A stretch of DNA of 64,000 nt, taken from assembly GCF_000376565.1 (NCBI RefSeq), contig NZ_BARG01000033.1:124001-188000 (forward strand), read 5' to 3'. Below the pieces are notes generated by a model. The model was not told the DNA's origin. It made no database searches and saw nothing but the letters and a program-made list of their open reading frames with translations. Below are positions 33,740 to 43,242 of this stretch, one piece after another. Positions within the stretch are counted from its first letter, which is position 1. Every line of letters starts with the position of its first letter. Position numbers and translations under genes: made by a program. Source of the DNA: Streptomyces hokutonensis. GTDB taxonomy: Bacteria > Actinomycetota > Actinomycetes > Streptomycetales > Streptomycetaceae.

Positions 33740-33757
33740 GATGGTTACGTTTCCAAC
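33740..33757. promoter_or_regulatory. LacI-type operator 5 (GH27-GH76 operon)
   Basis: GATGGTTACGTTTCCAAC fits the consensus of the other four sites. It is 44 bp upstream of the GH27 start. Confidence 0.72.
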
Positions 33758-33801
33758 GGTGAGTTCGTGCAGCCCCCCACGGCGAAGCAGGAGACCTCGA
33801 C

Positions 33802-35415
33802 ATGACCGTTCCGGCACCGTTCCAGAGACGCCTGAGCGCCGCCCTCACCATGGCGCTGCTGCTGGCCCTCGTCCCGGCCCTGCTGGTACTCCGCGCCGCA
33901 CCGCCCGCCCAGGCCCTCGACAACGGCCTCGCCAGGACGCCCCCGATGGGCTGGAACGACTGGAACGCCTTCGGCTGCAACGTGACCGAGCAGCTCGTCG
34001 AGCAGACCGCCGACTACCTCGTCTCCTCCGGGCTGAAGGACGCCGGGTACCAGTACGTCAACATCGACGACTGCTGGATGACCTCGGCCCGCAACGCGGC
34101 GGGCCAACTCGTCCCCGATCCGGTCAAGTTCCCGAACGGCATCAGCGGCACCGCCGCCTACGTCCACGGCAAGGGCCTCAAGCTCGGCATCTACGAGAGC
34201 GCCGGCACCGCCACCTGCGCCGGCTACCCCGGCAGCCTCGGCCACGAGCAGACGGACGCCAACAGCTTCGCCGCCTGGGGTGTCGACTACCTCAAGTACG
34301 ACAACTGCAACCACCAGAACGTGCCCGACCAGCAGCGCTACACCGCGATGCGCGACGCCCTCGCGGCGACCGGCCGCCCGATCGTCTACAGCCTCTGCAA
34401 CTGGGGTCTCGCCGACGTGTGGACCTGGGGCGCGGGCGTCGGCAACAGCTGGCGCACCACCGACGACATCAACGTCAACTTCTCGACCGTGGTGTCCATT
34501 TACAAGGCCAACGTCAAACTCGCCTCGTACGCCAAGCCGGGCGCCTGGAACGATCCGGACATGCTCGAGGTCGGCAACGGCATGTCGTTCACCGAGGACC
34601 GTGCCCACTTCAGCCTCTGGTCGGAGATGGCCGCACCCCTGATCGCCGGCACCGACCTGCGCAAGGCCACCGCCGCCACGCTCTCCCTCTACGGCAACAA
34701 GGACGTCATCGCCGTCGACCAGGACTCCCTGGGCAAACAGGGCACCGAGATCGCCAACTCCGGTGGCCTGCACGTCCTTTCCAAGCCGCTCGCCAACGGC
34801 GACGTCTCGGTGGTCCTCTTCAACGAGAACTCCTCGGCCGCCACCATCACCACCTCCGCGACCGCGGCCGGCCTCCCCTCGGCGTCCTCGTACAAGCTCA
34901 ACAACCTCTGGTCGCACGTGATCAGCTCCACCACCGGCACCATCTCGGCGAGCGTCCCCGGCCACGGCTCGGTCATGTACCGGGTCTCCGCCGGCAGCGG
35001 CACCAGTGTCGGCACCACCCACCCCCTCATCGGCGCCTCCTCCAACCGCTGCCTCGACGCCTACAACGGCGAGACCACCCCCGGCACCAAGATCGAGATC
35101 TGGGACTGCGGCGGCGGCACCAACCAGGCCGTGACCATCACCGCCGCCGGTGAACTCCGGCTCTACGGCGGCACCCAGTGCCTGGACGCCTACAACAACC
35201 AGACGAGCAACGGCACCAAGGTGCAGCTCTACACCTGCAACGGCGGCGCCAACCAGAAGTGGAGCCTCAACCCCAACGGCACCGTCACCGGCACCCAGTC
35301 GGGCCTCTGCCTCGACGTCACCGGCGGCGACCAGCCCGCGGGCAATGTCAACGGCACCGCGCTGGAACTCTGGTCCTGCAACGGCGGCGCCAACCAGCAG
35401 TGGCGCCTGGGCTGA
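33802..35415 (+). CDS. Secreted GH27 alpha-galactosidase with C-terminal CBM13
   Basis: The 537-residue protein has a signal peptide ending AQA (about 1-38). GH27 signatures are PPMGWNDWNAFGCN, NIDDCWM, the nucleophile Asp167 in YLKYDNC and the acid/base region RTTDDI (Asp221/222). A ricin-type CBM13 trefoil (about 400-537) carries repeated QxW-like segments (GGANQKWSL, GGANQQWRL). The family also includes beta-L-arabinopyranosidases and isomaltodextranases, so the specificity is not certain; beside alpha-mannanases, alpha-galactosyl caps of fungal galactomannan are a sensible target. It shares an operon with the second GH76 gene. Confidence 0.9.
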   Translation: MTVPAPFQRRLSAALTMALLLALVPALLVLRAAPPAQALDNGLARTPPMGWNDWNAFGCNVTEQLVEQTADYLVSSGLKDAGYQYVNIDDCWMTSARNAAGQLVPDPVKFPNGISGTAAYVHGKGLKLGIYESAGTATCAGYPGSLGHEQTDANSFAAWGVDYLKYDNCNHQNVPDQQRYTAMRDALAATGRPIVYSLCNWGLADVWTWGAGVGNSWRTTDDINVNFSTVVSIYKANVKLASYAKPGAWNDPDMLEVGNGMSFTEDRAHFSLWSEMAAPLIAGTDLRKATAATLSLYGNKDVIAVDQDSLGKQGTEIANSGGLHVLSKPLANGDVSVVLFNENSSAATITTSATAAGLPSASSYKLNNLWSHVISSTTGTISASVPGHGSVMYRVSAGSGTSVGTTHPLIGASSNRCLDAYNGETTPGTKIEIWDCGGGTNQAVTITAAGELRLYGGTQCLDAYNNQTSNGTKVQLYTCNGGANQKWSLNPNGTVTGTQSGLCLDVTGGDQPAGNVNGTALELWSCNGGANQQWRLG

Positions 35416-35448
35416 CCATCCGCAATCCCCCACTTCGATGGAGCCGGC

Positions 35449-36909
35449 ATGAACTCAACTGCCAGACGTGTCAAACGAGTCGGGACCGGTCTGATCGCCG
35501 CCCTGGCCCTGTTCGTGCCGGTCTCCACGGGCGTCGCGAGCGCCGCCGCCGAGGCGACGATCTGCAACAAGTACTGCGACGCCCGCGACCCCGCCCTGTC
35601 CCCGGTGGACCGGCAACCCGTGTCCGCCACCATCTACTCCCGCACCCTCACCCTGCACTTCGACGACACCGACGCGATGGGCTGGGCCTCGATCACCAAC
35701 GGCAGCCCCGGCGACGAGGTCTGGCTCGACCGCTCCTTCGACGGCGGCCGTACCTGGAGCTCGGGCAGCAAGCTCGGCGACACCACCATCCCTGCGGGGC
35801 AAGGGGGTTGGCGCACGCTGATGTACAACGTCGACGACTGGAACGCCCTCGGCGTCGGCGCCCTGCGCGCCTGCGGCAAGGCCGGTGACCGGGCTGAGAT
35901 CGCCTGTACGCAGTGGGCCCGGACGACCTGGAACGCCGGCAGCCGCCCAACTGCCGCCGCCACCGCGCTGATGCAGTCGTACAACCTGGGCACCGGCCTC
36001 TTCGACACCACCGGCTGGTGGAACTCCGCCAACGCCCTGACCGCCCTCATCGACAACATCCGCGTCACCGGGATGGGCAGCTACAAGTACGCCGTCGCCA
36101 ACACCTACGACCGCAACCTCTCCGCCCAGGGCGGCAACTTCACCAACGACTACATCGACGACACCGGCTGGTGGGGACTCGCGTGGGTCGACGCATACGA
36201 CCTCACCGGCGACTCCCGCTACCTCAACACCGCCCGCGCGGACGCCGACTACATGGCCCGCTACTGGGACTCGACCTGCGGCGGCGGCGTGTGGTGGAGC
36301 ACCGCCAAGACCTACAAGAACGCGATCGCCAACTCCCTCTACCTGGAGCTGAACGCGGCCCTGCACAACCGCATCGCGGGCGACACGACGTACCTCGGAC
36401 GTGCCAGCGCCGAGTGGTCCTGGTTCAAGGGCACCGGCATGATCAACGGCTCCCATCTGGTCAACGACGGCATCAACCTGGCGACCTGCGGCAACAACGG
36501 CGACACGACATGGTCGTACAACCAGGGCGTGCTGCTCGGCGGCCTCTCGGAGCTGTACCGGGCGACCGGCGACGCCGGCCTCCTCACCACCGGCCGGCAG
36601 ATCGGCGACGCCTCGACCACGTCGGCGGCTCTCAACTCCGGTGGGATTCTTCGGGAACCGTGCGAGGCGAGCGGCTGCGGTGGTGACGGGCCGTCGTTCA
36701 AGGGGGCGTACATCCGGGGGCTGAGCGCCTTCAACTCCCGCTTGTCCGACCGCCCTTACACCTCGTACATCACACGCCAGGCCACCGCCGCCTACGCGAG
36801 CGACCGCAACGCCCTCGACGCATACGGGTTGCACTGGGCCGGGCCGCTGGACTCCACCGACGCGGCCCGGCAACAGAGCGCGCTCGACCTGATGAACGCG
36901 GCGAATTGA
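35449..36909 (+). CDS. Secreted GH76 endo-alpha-1,6-mannanase (second, with N-terminal module)
   Basis: The 486-residue protein has a signal peptide ending near SAAAE. Residues about 35-165 form an extra module (TDAMGWASITNGSPGDEVWL) seen in some streptomycete GH76 proteins and possibly carbohydrate-binding. The catalytic domain shows D237-D238 in YIDDTGWWGLAW, GGVWWS and WSYNQGVLLGG. It starts 33 bp after the GH27 stop with GGAGCC before the ATG, and no separate operator is seen, so it is the second gene of that operon. Two GH76 paralogues in one regulon suggest division of labour on branched and linear alpha-1,6-mannan. Confidence 0.9.
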   Translation: MNSTARRVKRVGTGLIAALALFVPVSTGVASAAAEATICNKYCDARDPALSPVDRQPVSATIYSRTLTLHFDDTDAMGWASITNGSPGDEVWLDRSFDGGRTWSSGSKLGDTTIPAGQGGWRTLMYNVDDWNALGVGALRACGKAGDRAEIACTQWARTTWNAGSRPTAAATALMQSYNLGTGLFDTTGWWNSANALTALIDNIRVTGMGSYKYAVANTYDRNLSAQGGNFTNDYIDDTGWWGLAWVDAYDLTGDSRYLNTARADADYMARYWDSTCGGGVWWSTAKTYKNAIANSLYLELNAALHNRIAGDTTYLGRASAEWSWFKGTGMINGSHLVNDGINLATCGNNGDTTWSYNQGVLLGGLSELYRATGDAGLLTTGRQIGDASTTSAALNSGGILREPCEASGCGGDGPSFKGAYIRGLSAFNSRLSDRPYTSYITRQATAAYASDRNALDAYGLHWAGPLDSTDAARQQSALDLMNAAN

Positions 36910-36916
36910 CGGTCCG

Positions 36917-37834
36917 TCACCTCCGTTTCGCGGCTGCTGCCAAGGCCTTGAACTCGTCCCACCGGACCCGGGGACGAGTCAGGCCACGGCGCTCCAGATA
37001 GCGGGCGGTGGCGCGGCGGGTGTCGCGCAGGACGCGGAACGCGTCGGTCGGGCGGCCCGTGCCCATGGGTTCCACCACCTTGGTGGGGACCAGCAGCCAG
37101 CCGTCGCCCACGGCCTTCAGGGTGCCCCGGACCAGGGCGTTGTGCATGTTGTTCAGCTGCTCGTCGTGCCGGTGCACCAGGAGCGAGGCCGGGCCTTCGG
37201 TCGCCGCGCAGCCGGCGGGCACCTCCACCGCGAAGCCGTCCCCGGTCGGCACGGGCCGTGTGCGGGCGAGCACCGGTGCCCCGGACGTGTCGCGCGCGGC
37301 GAGCACCGCCGAGGAGAAACGGGCGAGTTGGGCCGCGCCCGGCAGCAAGTGCTCCGTCCCCGGGGCCTGTTGGTCCGACGCGGGGAGCGGCGGTCGTACG
37401 ACGACCTGGTCCGGGGTCACGGTGATCAGGAGCCGGAGGTAGTACCAGGTCGTCAACGGCCGCAGGGGAGGGGAGACATAGGCCCTGCTGTGCGGCTGCC
37501 GTTCGAACAGCATCCGCCAGTAGTCTTCGGCTCCCTGAGGACCCGTCATGATCTCGTCGGGACACTCCGCACGGCCGCCGACGAAGATCTGCGGGGCGTG
37601 GTCGAGGCCGCTGCCGGTGGGGTCGGAGAAGAGGAGGGCGACACGGCCGTCCCGGCGGATGTTCAGCGCCTTCTGCGCGAAGGCCAGGGATGTGCTCAGC
37701 AGAAGCGTGCCGTCCTCCTGCCGCCGTACGGCGGTCGGCCAGGCCAGCGGTGTGCCGTCGCGGCCGAGGGTGACGAACTCGCAGGTGCGGTAGGCGTCCA
37801 GGACGTCGAGCGGCGCGGAGTCGAGAAGGGTCAT
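36917..37834 (-). CDS. Pyridoxamine-5'-phosphate oxidase-fold (FMN/F420 split-barrel) protein
   Basis: The 305-residue protein has an N-terminal split-barrel with FVTLGRDGTPLAWPTAV, NIRRDGRVALLFSDPTGSG and FVGGRAE, typical of flavin- or F420-binding PPOX-like proteins. The C-terminal half (about 170-305) is an unknown extension. Its ATG overlaps the upstream hemerythrin stop by 4 nt (ATGA), so the pair is translationally coupled. Cofactor and substrate are not known; coupling to a hemerythrin suggests a redox or oxygen-linked task (inference). Confidence 0.8.
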   Translation of the reverse strand: MTLLDSAPLDVLDAYRTCEFVTLGRDGTPLAWPTAVRRQEDGTLLLSTSLAFAQKALNIRRDGRVALLFSDPTGSGLDHAPQIFVGGRAECPDEIMTGPQGAEDYWRMLFERQPHSRAYVSPPLRPLTTWYYLRLLITVTPDQVVVRPPLPASDQQAPGTEHLLPGAAQLARFSSAVLAARDTSGAPVLARTRPVPTGDGFAVEVPAGCAATEGPASLLVHRHDEQLNNMHNALVRGTLKAVGDGWLLVPTKVVEPMGTGRPTDAFRVLRDTRRATARYLERRGLTRPRVRWDEFKALAAAAKRR

Positions 37835-38598
37835 CGGCTCTGCTCCCCGTCCAGCGGGCCGCGTATCGCCCGGCAGGCGGCGGCGTACTGGCGGCGGCCG
37901 ACGGCCTTCCACAGCAGCCGGCCGACCAGCGGGGTCCTGCCGAGGAAGTACGCCTGCTCCTCGGGCGTGGCGTCCTCCAGGATCGCGCCGAGCGCGATCA
38001 ACAGCCTGTTCCTGGGGATCCGTTCAAGACCGCGGCGTCCGACCAGGTCCCACTCCTCGACCGACAGATGCTCCGCGACCAGGGGCAGCACCAACTGCTC
38101 CTCGTCGGCGAGGTGTTCGAGCAGCACGGCCGAGTGCTGCTCCAGCGCGAGCGCCAACTCCTCACCGGCGACGGTGTCCGCCGCCCGCTCCCACGCGGCC
38201 GTCCACTCCGTCACGACCGTCAGGCTCACGTCGATCCGCTGGTGCTGCTCCTCCATACGGGCCACCAACCGGGCGTCCGGGGCCCGGTTTTGGAGGTGCG
38301 GCCAGATGAGCTCGTCCTCGACGGAGTGGTGGCTGTGCAGTCCCGCCACGTACTCGCGCAGATGGTCGGCGATCTTTTTCGCGCGGGCGGTGTCGCCGTC
38401 GGGGACGGCTCGTACCAGGCGGGGCAGATACGCCGACTCGCGGCGGAAGACGCGGTGGACCACGATCATCTCGTGGGTGTACGGACGCTCGGCCGTGGGA
38501 AGTTCGTCCGTCGTGCTGGTGGGTGACACGCTTGCTTGCTCCAACGATCGGATATCGGCAACAGCCTCCGAGGGTCGTACGACCCTCTTGGTGTTCAC
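37831..38598 (-). CDS. Hemerythrin HHE-domain protein
   Basis: The 255-residue protein shows the spaced His/Glu ligands of a hemerythrin: THEMIVVHRVFRRES, HSHHSVEDELIWPHL, EEQHQRID and LLEHLADEEQLVLPL. Such proteins bind a di-iron centre and sense or store O2, NO or peroxide. The C-terminal 90 residues are an actinobacterial extension. It overlaps the PPOX-fold gene by 4 nt and diverges from the SARP-type regulator with an 86-bp gap. Confidence 0.9.
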   Translation of the reverse strand: MNTKRVVRPSEAVADIRSLEQASVSPTSTTDELPTAERPYTHEMIVVHRVFRRESAYLPRLVRAVPDGDTARAKKIADHLREYVAGLHSHHSVEDELIWPHLQNRAPDARLVARMEEQHQRIDVSLTVVTEWTAAWERAADTVAGEELALALEQHSAVLLEHLADEEQLVLPLVAEHLSVEEWDLVGRRGLERIPRNRLLIALGAILEDATPEEQAYFLGRTPLVGRLLWKAVGRRQYAAACRAIRGPLDGEQSR

Positions 38599-38684
38599 TT
38601 GGCGCCCTCGGCCGCAGGCTTGTGGGAAGGGCGTTTATCGTCCGTTGACCGGGCTTCGACACGGCTCGGGTAGATTCCCGCGCC

Positions 38685-41600
38685 GTGCTGCGTATTCGAG
38701 TCCTGGGTTCGTTGGGCGCCGATGACGAGGGGCGACCGGTAGAACTCGGTGCTCCACGCCAACGGGCCGTGCTGGCGCTGCTGATCGCGGCCCGCGGAAC
38801 CGTCGTACCCGTCGACCGGATCGCGGACGCGCTGTGGCGCGGGGCACCGCCGAGCCGTGCCACGGTCTCCCTGCACACCTATGTGTCCCACCTGCGCCGC
38901 GCCCTCGAACCGGGCCGGCCGCCGCGCACCCCGGCGACCGTCCTGGTCACCGCTCCGCCCGGCTACGCCCTGCGGCTGCCCGAGGACGCGGTGGACGCCT
39001 GGCGCTTCGAGAGCTGGGTCGCCCGCGCCCGGCAGGCACCGGCCGAGGAGGCCCGCGCCCTGCTCGCCGAGGCGCTCGCCTGGTGGCAGGGCCCGGCCTT
39101 CGCGGAACACGCCGACGAGGCCTGGGCCGAGCCGGAAGTAACCCGCCTGACCGCGCTGCGCGCCGAGGCCCGTGAACTCGCCGTCGGCGCCGACCTGCGC
39201 ACCGGCCGCCCCGCCGAGGCGGTACCGGCCGCCGAACTCCTCGTACGGGAAAGCCCGTTGCGCGAGGAGGGATGGCGGCTGCTCGCCCTCGCCCAGTGGG
39301 CCTGCGGACGACAGGCCGACGCCCTTGCCGCACTGCGGGGCGCGACCCGGGTCCTGCGCGAGGAACTCGGCTGCGACCCCGGCCAGGCACTGACCGAACT
39401 GGAACAGGCGGTACTGAACGGACGGCTCGACGTGCTGCGCGCACAGGTGCCGCACCGTGGTGAACCGCGCGCCGAGTCAAGCGCGTTGGTCGCCGGGCAC
39501 GGCGAACACCGAGCGAGGGCTGGCGAGTTCGGTGGCGGAACCGGCCTCGTGCCCACCCACAGCGGTGAACCACGCGCCGGAGCCGCCCTCTTCGTGGGCC
39601 GTGACAGCGAGCTGCACGCGGTGGAGACCGCCGCGCGGGCCGCCCGGGGCCGGGGCGGTGTCGTGCTGGTCACCGGTGAGGCCGGGGTGGGCAAGTCCGC
39701 GCTGCTCGGGCGGGTCGAGGGACGGCTGCGGTCGGCCGGATGGACGGTGGTCGTCGGGCGGTGCCCGCAGTACGAGGGCGCGCCGCCCGCCTGGGCCTGG
39801 GCGGAGGCGCTCGGCGCGCTCGCCCGTGAACTGCCGCCCACCCGGCCCGACGAACTGGCCGTGCTGCTGCGCGAGCAGGACAGCGCGGCCGTCGCGACCC
39901 GGGACGAGGCGACCGCCGGCCGCTTCCGGATGCATCGCGCCTTCGCCGCCTGGCTCCGCGCGGCGGCCGGTGAGTTCCCCCTCGCCGTCGTCCTGGAGGA
40001 CCTGCACCGGGCCGACGGCGAGACCCTCGCCCTGCTCGAAGCCGCGGCCACCGTCACCGGCGTACCCCTGCTCACCGTCGCCAGCTACCGGCCCGCCGAG
40101 GCGGGGGAGGACCTGGGCAAGACCCTCGCCCACCTCGCCCCCGTCGCACCGCGCCGCGTCGCGCTGACCGGTCTGCGCCCGCACGACGTAGCGACCGTCG
40201 TCGACGCCGTGTGCGGTGAACCCGTCGACGCCTGGACGGTCACGGCCCTCGCCGAACGGACCGGCGGCAACCCGTTCTACGTCCTGGAGAGCGCACGGCT
40301 GCTGTCCAGCGAGGGCGCCCTCGTCGCCGTCTCCGAGGTCCCGCAGGGCGTACGCGACGTCCTGCGCAGACGGCTCGCGCTGCTGCCCGCAGCCGCCCGC
40401 GCGGCCCTGCGGCTCACGGCCGTCGTGGGCCTGGAGGCCGACGCGGCCGTCCTGATCGACGCGGCCGACACCGACGAGGACACCGTGCTGGCGGGCCTCG
40501 ACGCGGCCCTCGCCGCGGACCTGCTGACCGAGTCCGGCCCCGGACGCGTCCGGTTCGTGCACGCGCTGGTCCGCGACACCGTGTACACCGACCTGTCCGG
40601 CGTACGCCGGGCCCGCCTGCACGCCCGCGTCGCGCACGCGCTGCGCCGCCACCGCCCGCACGAACTCGCCGCCCTGGCGCACCACTTCGCCCACTCCGGC
40701 AGCACCGCGCACGCGCCCCTCGCCGTCGACTACGCGCTCCGCGCCGCCGAGGCGGCCGAACGGCGCTACGCCCACGACGTCGCCGTTGACCTGATCCAGC
40801 AGGCGATCGAGACCCGCGCGGCGGCCGACGGCCCGGCTCAACTGGAGGACACCGTAGGCCTGTTGGTGCGGCTGCTCGGCGCGCAGGTCAGGGCCGGTTC
40901 CACCGACGCGGCCCGCCGCACCCGGCAGTGTGCCGTCGAACTCGCCGAACAGGCCGACCGGGGCGACCTGGTGGCCGCGGTCTACGGCGCCTGGACCGAA
41001 CCCTCGCCCTGGCGCAGCAGACTGGAGGGCTTCAGCGACCGGACCACACTGGAGCGCCTGGAACGGCTCGCAGCCGATCCCGGCCTCGACGACCCCACCC
41101 GCGCACGGGTGTTGCAGGTCTACGTCGAGGCGGTGGCGGCCGAGAACGCGCCCCAGGCCCTGGAAGCGGCCCGCACCCAACTGGAGTTGGCCCGGTCCAA
41201 CGGCGAACCACGCCTGCTCGCCGCCGCGTTGATGACCTCGGCCAGGCTCCTGCCGCTGGAGACACAGGCCGCCGCGCGGACCCCGCTGGTCGCCGAACTC
41301 CGCCGGCTCGCCCACGCGCACGACCTGCCCGCCTACCGCTGGGTCCCCGAACACCTCGACGGCATGACCGCCGGCACGCTCAACGACCCCGCGGCGGTAC
41401 GCCGGCACACCGAGCGGGGACTCGAACTCGCCCACCGCTACCGCATGGTGTGGGCGCAGGGCCTGGGCGTCGCGACCTCGGCCATGCTGGCGACGGTCGC
41501 CGGCCGCTTCGACGCGGCCGAGGCCGGGTACGCCGAGGCCGACGTCCTGCTGCGCCGCGTCGGCTCGCACCACGCCCGCGGACTGCGCACGCTGGGACTG

Positions 41601-42101
41601 ACCACCATCCGGCTCGCCCAGGACCGGGTGGCCGAGATCGAACCGGTGATGCGGAAGGTCTACGAGACCGTCGGCGCCCCCTGCGGGGTGGCGCTCGCCC
41701 TCATCCTGGCCCGCCTCGGCAGACTGGACGAGTCACTCGCGGTGCGCTGCCCGCCGGAGCCCGTGACGGACCACCTGTACGGCTTGGAGCTCGACTTCCG
41801 CGCCCAACTCGCCGTGTTGCAAGGCGACTTGGACCTGGCGTCGGCACTGGTCCCGCAGCTGCTGCCGGTCCGGGACCAGCTCGCCGGCGCGGCCGGAGCC
41901 GCCTACGCGACCCGCCCCCTCGCCCACGCCCTCGCCGACCTGTACCGGCTCCTGGGCGAGGACGGTCCGGCGGCCGACCACTACACCCTGGCCGAGCGGA
42001 CCGCCCTCGCCTGGGGCTCGGCCCACCTGGCCGACCGGGCCCGCGAGGCGACGGCGGCCCTGGCGGCAGCGCAGTCCAAACGCCGGACGTTCGCGACGTA
42101 G
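38685..42101 (+). CDS. SARP/AfsR-like regulator (BTAD) with AAA ATPase domain
   Basis: This 1138-residue regulator opens with an OmpR-like winged helix (MLRIRVLGSLGADDEGRPVE, ATVSLHTYVSHLRRAL) and a bacterial transcriptional activation domain (about 100-250). An AAA ATPase follows with Walker A GEAGVGKS (331-338) and Walker B LAVVLEDLHRADG (about 432-444). The C-terminal 500 residues are TPR-like helices. Large SARPs of this build activate secondary metabolism or stress genes. It starts at GTG 38685. No biosynthetic cluster lies directly beside it, so the target is unknown. Confidence 0.9.
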   Translation: MLRIRVLGSLGADDEGRPVELGAPRQRAVLALLIAARGTVVPVDRIADALWRGAPPSRATVSLHTYVSHLRRALEPGRPPRTPATVLVTAPPGYALRLPEDAVDAWRFESWVARARQAPAEEARALLAEALAWWQGPAFAEHADEAWAEPEVTRLTALRAEARELAVGADLRTGRPAEAVPAAELLVRESPLREEGWRLLALAQWACGRQADALAALRGATRVLREELGCDPGQALTELEQAVLNGRLDVLRAQVPHRGEPRAESSALVAGHGEHRARAGEFGGGTGLVPTHSGEPRAGAALFVGRDSELHAVETAARAARGRGGVVLVTGEAGVGKSALLGRVEGRLRSAGWTVVVGRCPQYEGAPPAWAWAEALGALARELPPTRPDELAVLLREQDSAAVATRDEATAGRFRMHRAFAAWLRAAAGEFPLAVVLEDLHRADGETLALLEAAATVTGVPLLTVASYRPAEAGEDLGKTLAHLAPVAPRRVALTGLRPHDVATVVDAVCGEPVDAWTVTALAERTGGNPFYVLESARLLSSEGALVAVSEVPQGVRDVLRRRLALLPAAARAALRLTAVVGLEADAAVLIDAADTDEDTVLAGLDAALAADLLTESGPGRVRFVHALVRDTVYTDLSGVRRARLHARVAHALRRHRPHELAALAHHFAHSGSTAHAPLAVDYALRAAEAAERRYAHDVAVDLIQQAIETRAAADGPAQLEDTVGLLVRLLGAQVRAGSTDAARRTRQCAVELAEQADRGDLVAAVYGAWTEPSPWRSRLEGFSDRTTLERLERLAADPGLDDPTRARVLQVYVEAVAAENAPQALEAARTQLELARSNGEPRLLAAALMTSARLLPLETQAAARTPLVAELRRLAHAHDLPAYRWVPEHLDGMTAGTLNDPAAVRRHTERGLELAHRYRMVWAQGLGVATSAMLATVAGRFDAAEAGYAEADVLLRRVGSHHARGLRTLGLTTIRLAQDRVAEIEPVMRKVYETVGAPCGVALALILARLGRLDESLAVRCPPEPVTDHLYGLELDFRAQLAVLQGDLDLASALVPQLLPVRDQLAGAAGAAYATRPLAHALADLYRLLGEDGPAADHYTLAERTALAWGSAHLADRAREATAALAAAQSKRRTFAT

Positions 42102-42136
42102 GAAGGGCGAGGAGCCGGCCCGTCATCCCTGGCCCG

Positions 42137-43036
42137 TCATCCCTGGCCGGTCAGCAGCCTGCGTGGGTTGGCGATGCGGAAGGCGTACGCCGCCGCTCCG
42201 CCCAGCCCGTGGCCCGGATGCCGCGGCGGCTCGGCGTACGGCCGGTCCGAGCCCTGGACCACGGCGTTCACACCGAGGGCGCGGACGGTCGCCTCGACGG
42301 CGGTCGGGCCGTAGGACGACGTCTCGACGAACACCCCGAGGTCGGCGTGCCCGGGTCCGCCGCCCCGGGCGGCCAGCCGTTCCCCGTGCAGCGGTGCGAG
42401 TCCGGCCAGCAGGGCGAAACACACCCGCAGGCGCGGGTGGCGCGGCCGGCCGAAGGCGTGGAAGGCGTACCAGGCGGCGTGCATCTGCTGGACGTACGGC
42501 ACCATCGCGGGCCACCAGCCGGGGTCCGCCGGGGAACCCACCGCGGGCCCCGGGTGGACGAGGAGGGGGAGGTCGCGTTCTTCGAGCAGGTCGAGGAGCG
42601 GGGCGCAGCGGTCGTAACCGGCCGCGTCCGCAAGGGAGTTGGCGGGAAGCTGGAGACCGGCGAAGCCGCGGTCGAGGTCCTTGGCGGTCGCCGTCGCGTC
42701 GATGTCCCGCACACAGGCCGCGGCCCAGGCCCCGAACGGCTCGGGCAGTGCCGCCGCGCCGTCGTGGTACGCGTCGAGCAGCGGCCGTGCCTCGGCGGCG
42801 GGCAGCCACTCGACGCCGATCGGGGCCGACAGCGAGACGAGCACCCGGTCGAGACCGTCGGCGGCGGCGAGTTCCGCGCGCCGGGCGACGTCATGGTCGG
42901 CGGGCGATATCCCGAAGGGCGGTTCACCGTCCAGGAACAGGGTCCAGCCGTCCAGATACGGCGGTTCGCGGCGGGCGCGCAGAGCCGTCACCAGCGAAGG
43001 GGTCCACAGATGCTGGTGTACGTCGACATTGGTCAT
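42137..43036 (-). CDS. Amidohydrolase-2 family metal-dependent hydrolase
   Basis: The 299-residue protein starts MTNVDVHQHLW, giving the metal-binding HxH (His7, His9). Other family marks are GLQLPANSL, LLVHPGPAVG and the late aspartate in QGSDRPYAEP. Members are TIM-barrel hydrolases or decarboxylases. ATG 43036 has GGGAGAAG upstream. It stands alone on the minus strand between a SARP gene and an MFS exporter gene. The substrate is unknown. Confidence 0.85.
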   Translation of the reverse strand: MTNVDVHQHLWTPSLVTALRARREPPYLDGWTLFLDGEPPFGISPADHDVARRAELAAADGLDRVLVSLSAPIGVEWLPAAEARPLLDAYHDGAAALPEPFGAWAAACVRDIDATATAKDLDRGFAGLQLPANSLADAAGYDRCAPLLDLLEERDLPLLVHPGPAVGSPADPGWWPAMVPYVQQMHAAWYAFHAFGRPRHPRLRVCFALLAGLAPLHGERLAARGGGPGHADLGVFVETSSYGPTAVEATVRALGVNAVVQGSDRPYAEPPRHPGHGLGGAAAYAFRIANPRRLLTGQG

Positions 43037-43242
43037 GTCGCTTCTCCCGCCAAGGCGTTGAGTGTGCCCGTCGACGACGACCACGGTCACCCATGGTCTC
43101 TCCCCATGTCCTGTCATGAGTGAACCTAGCGGCTCGGCCGGTGATGATCGAGTGGTGGGGAGCGGGGGCCGGGCGTACCGTCGAACGGTGAGCAATCCGG
43201 TGGGCGCGACCGTCCACCGTCCTCTCGCGAGTGCGAAGCACC

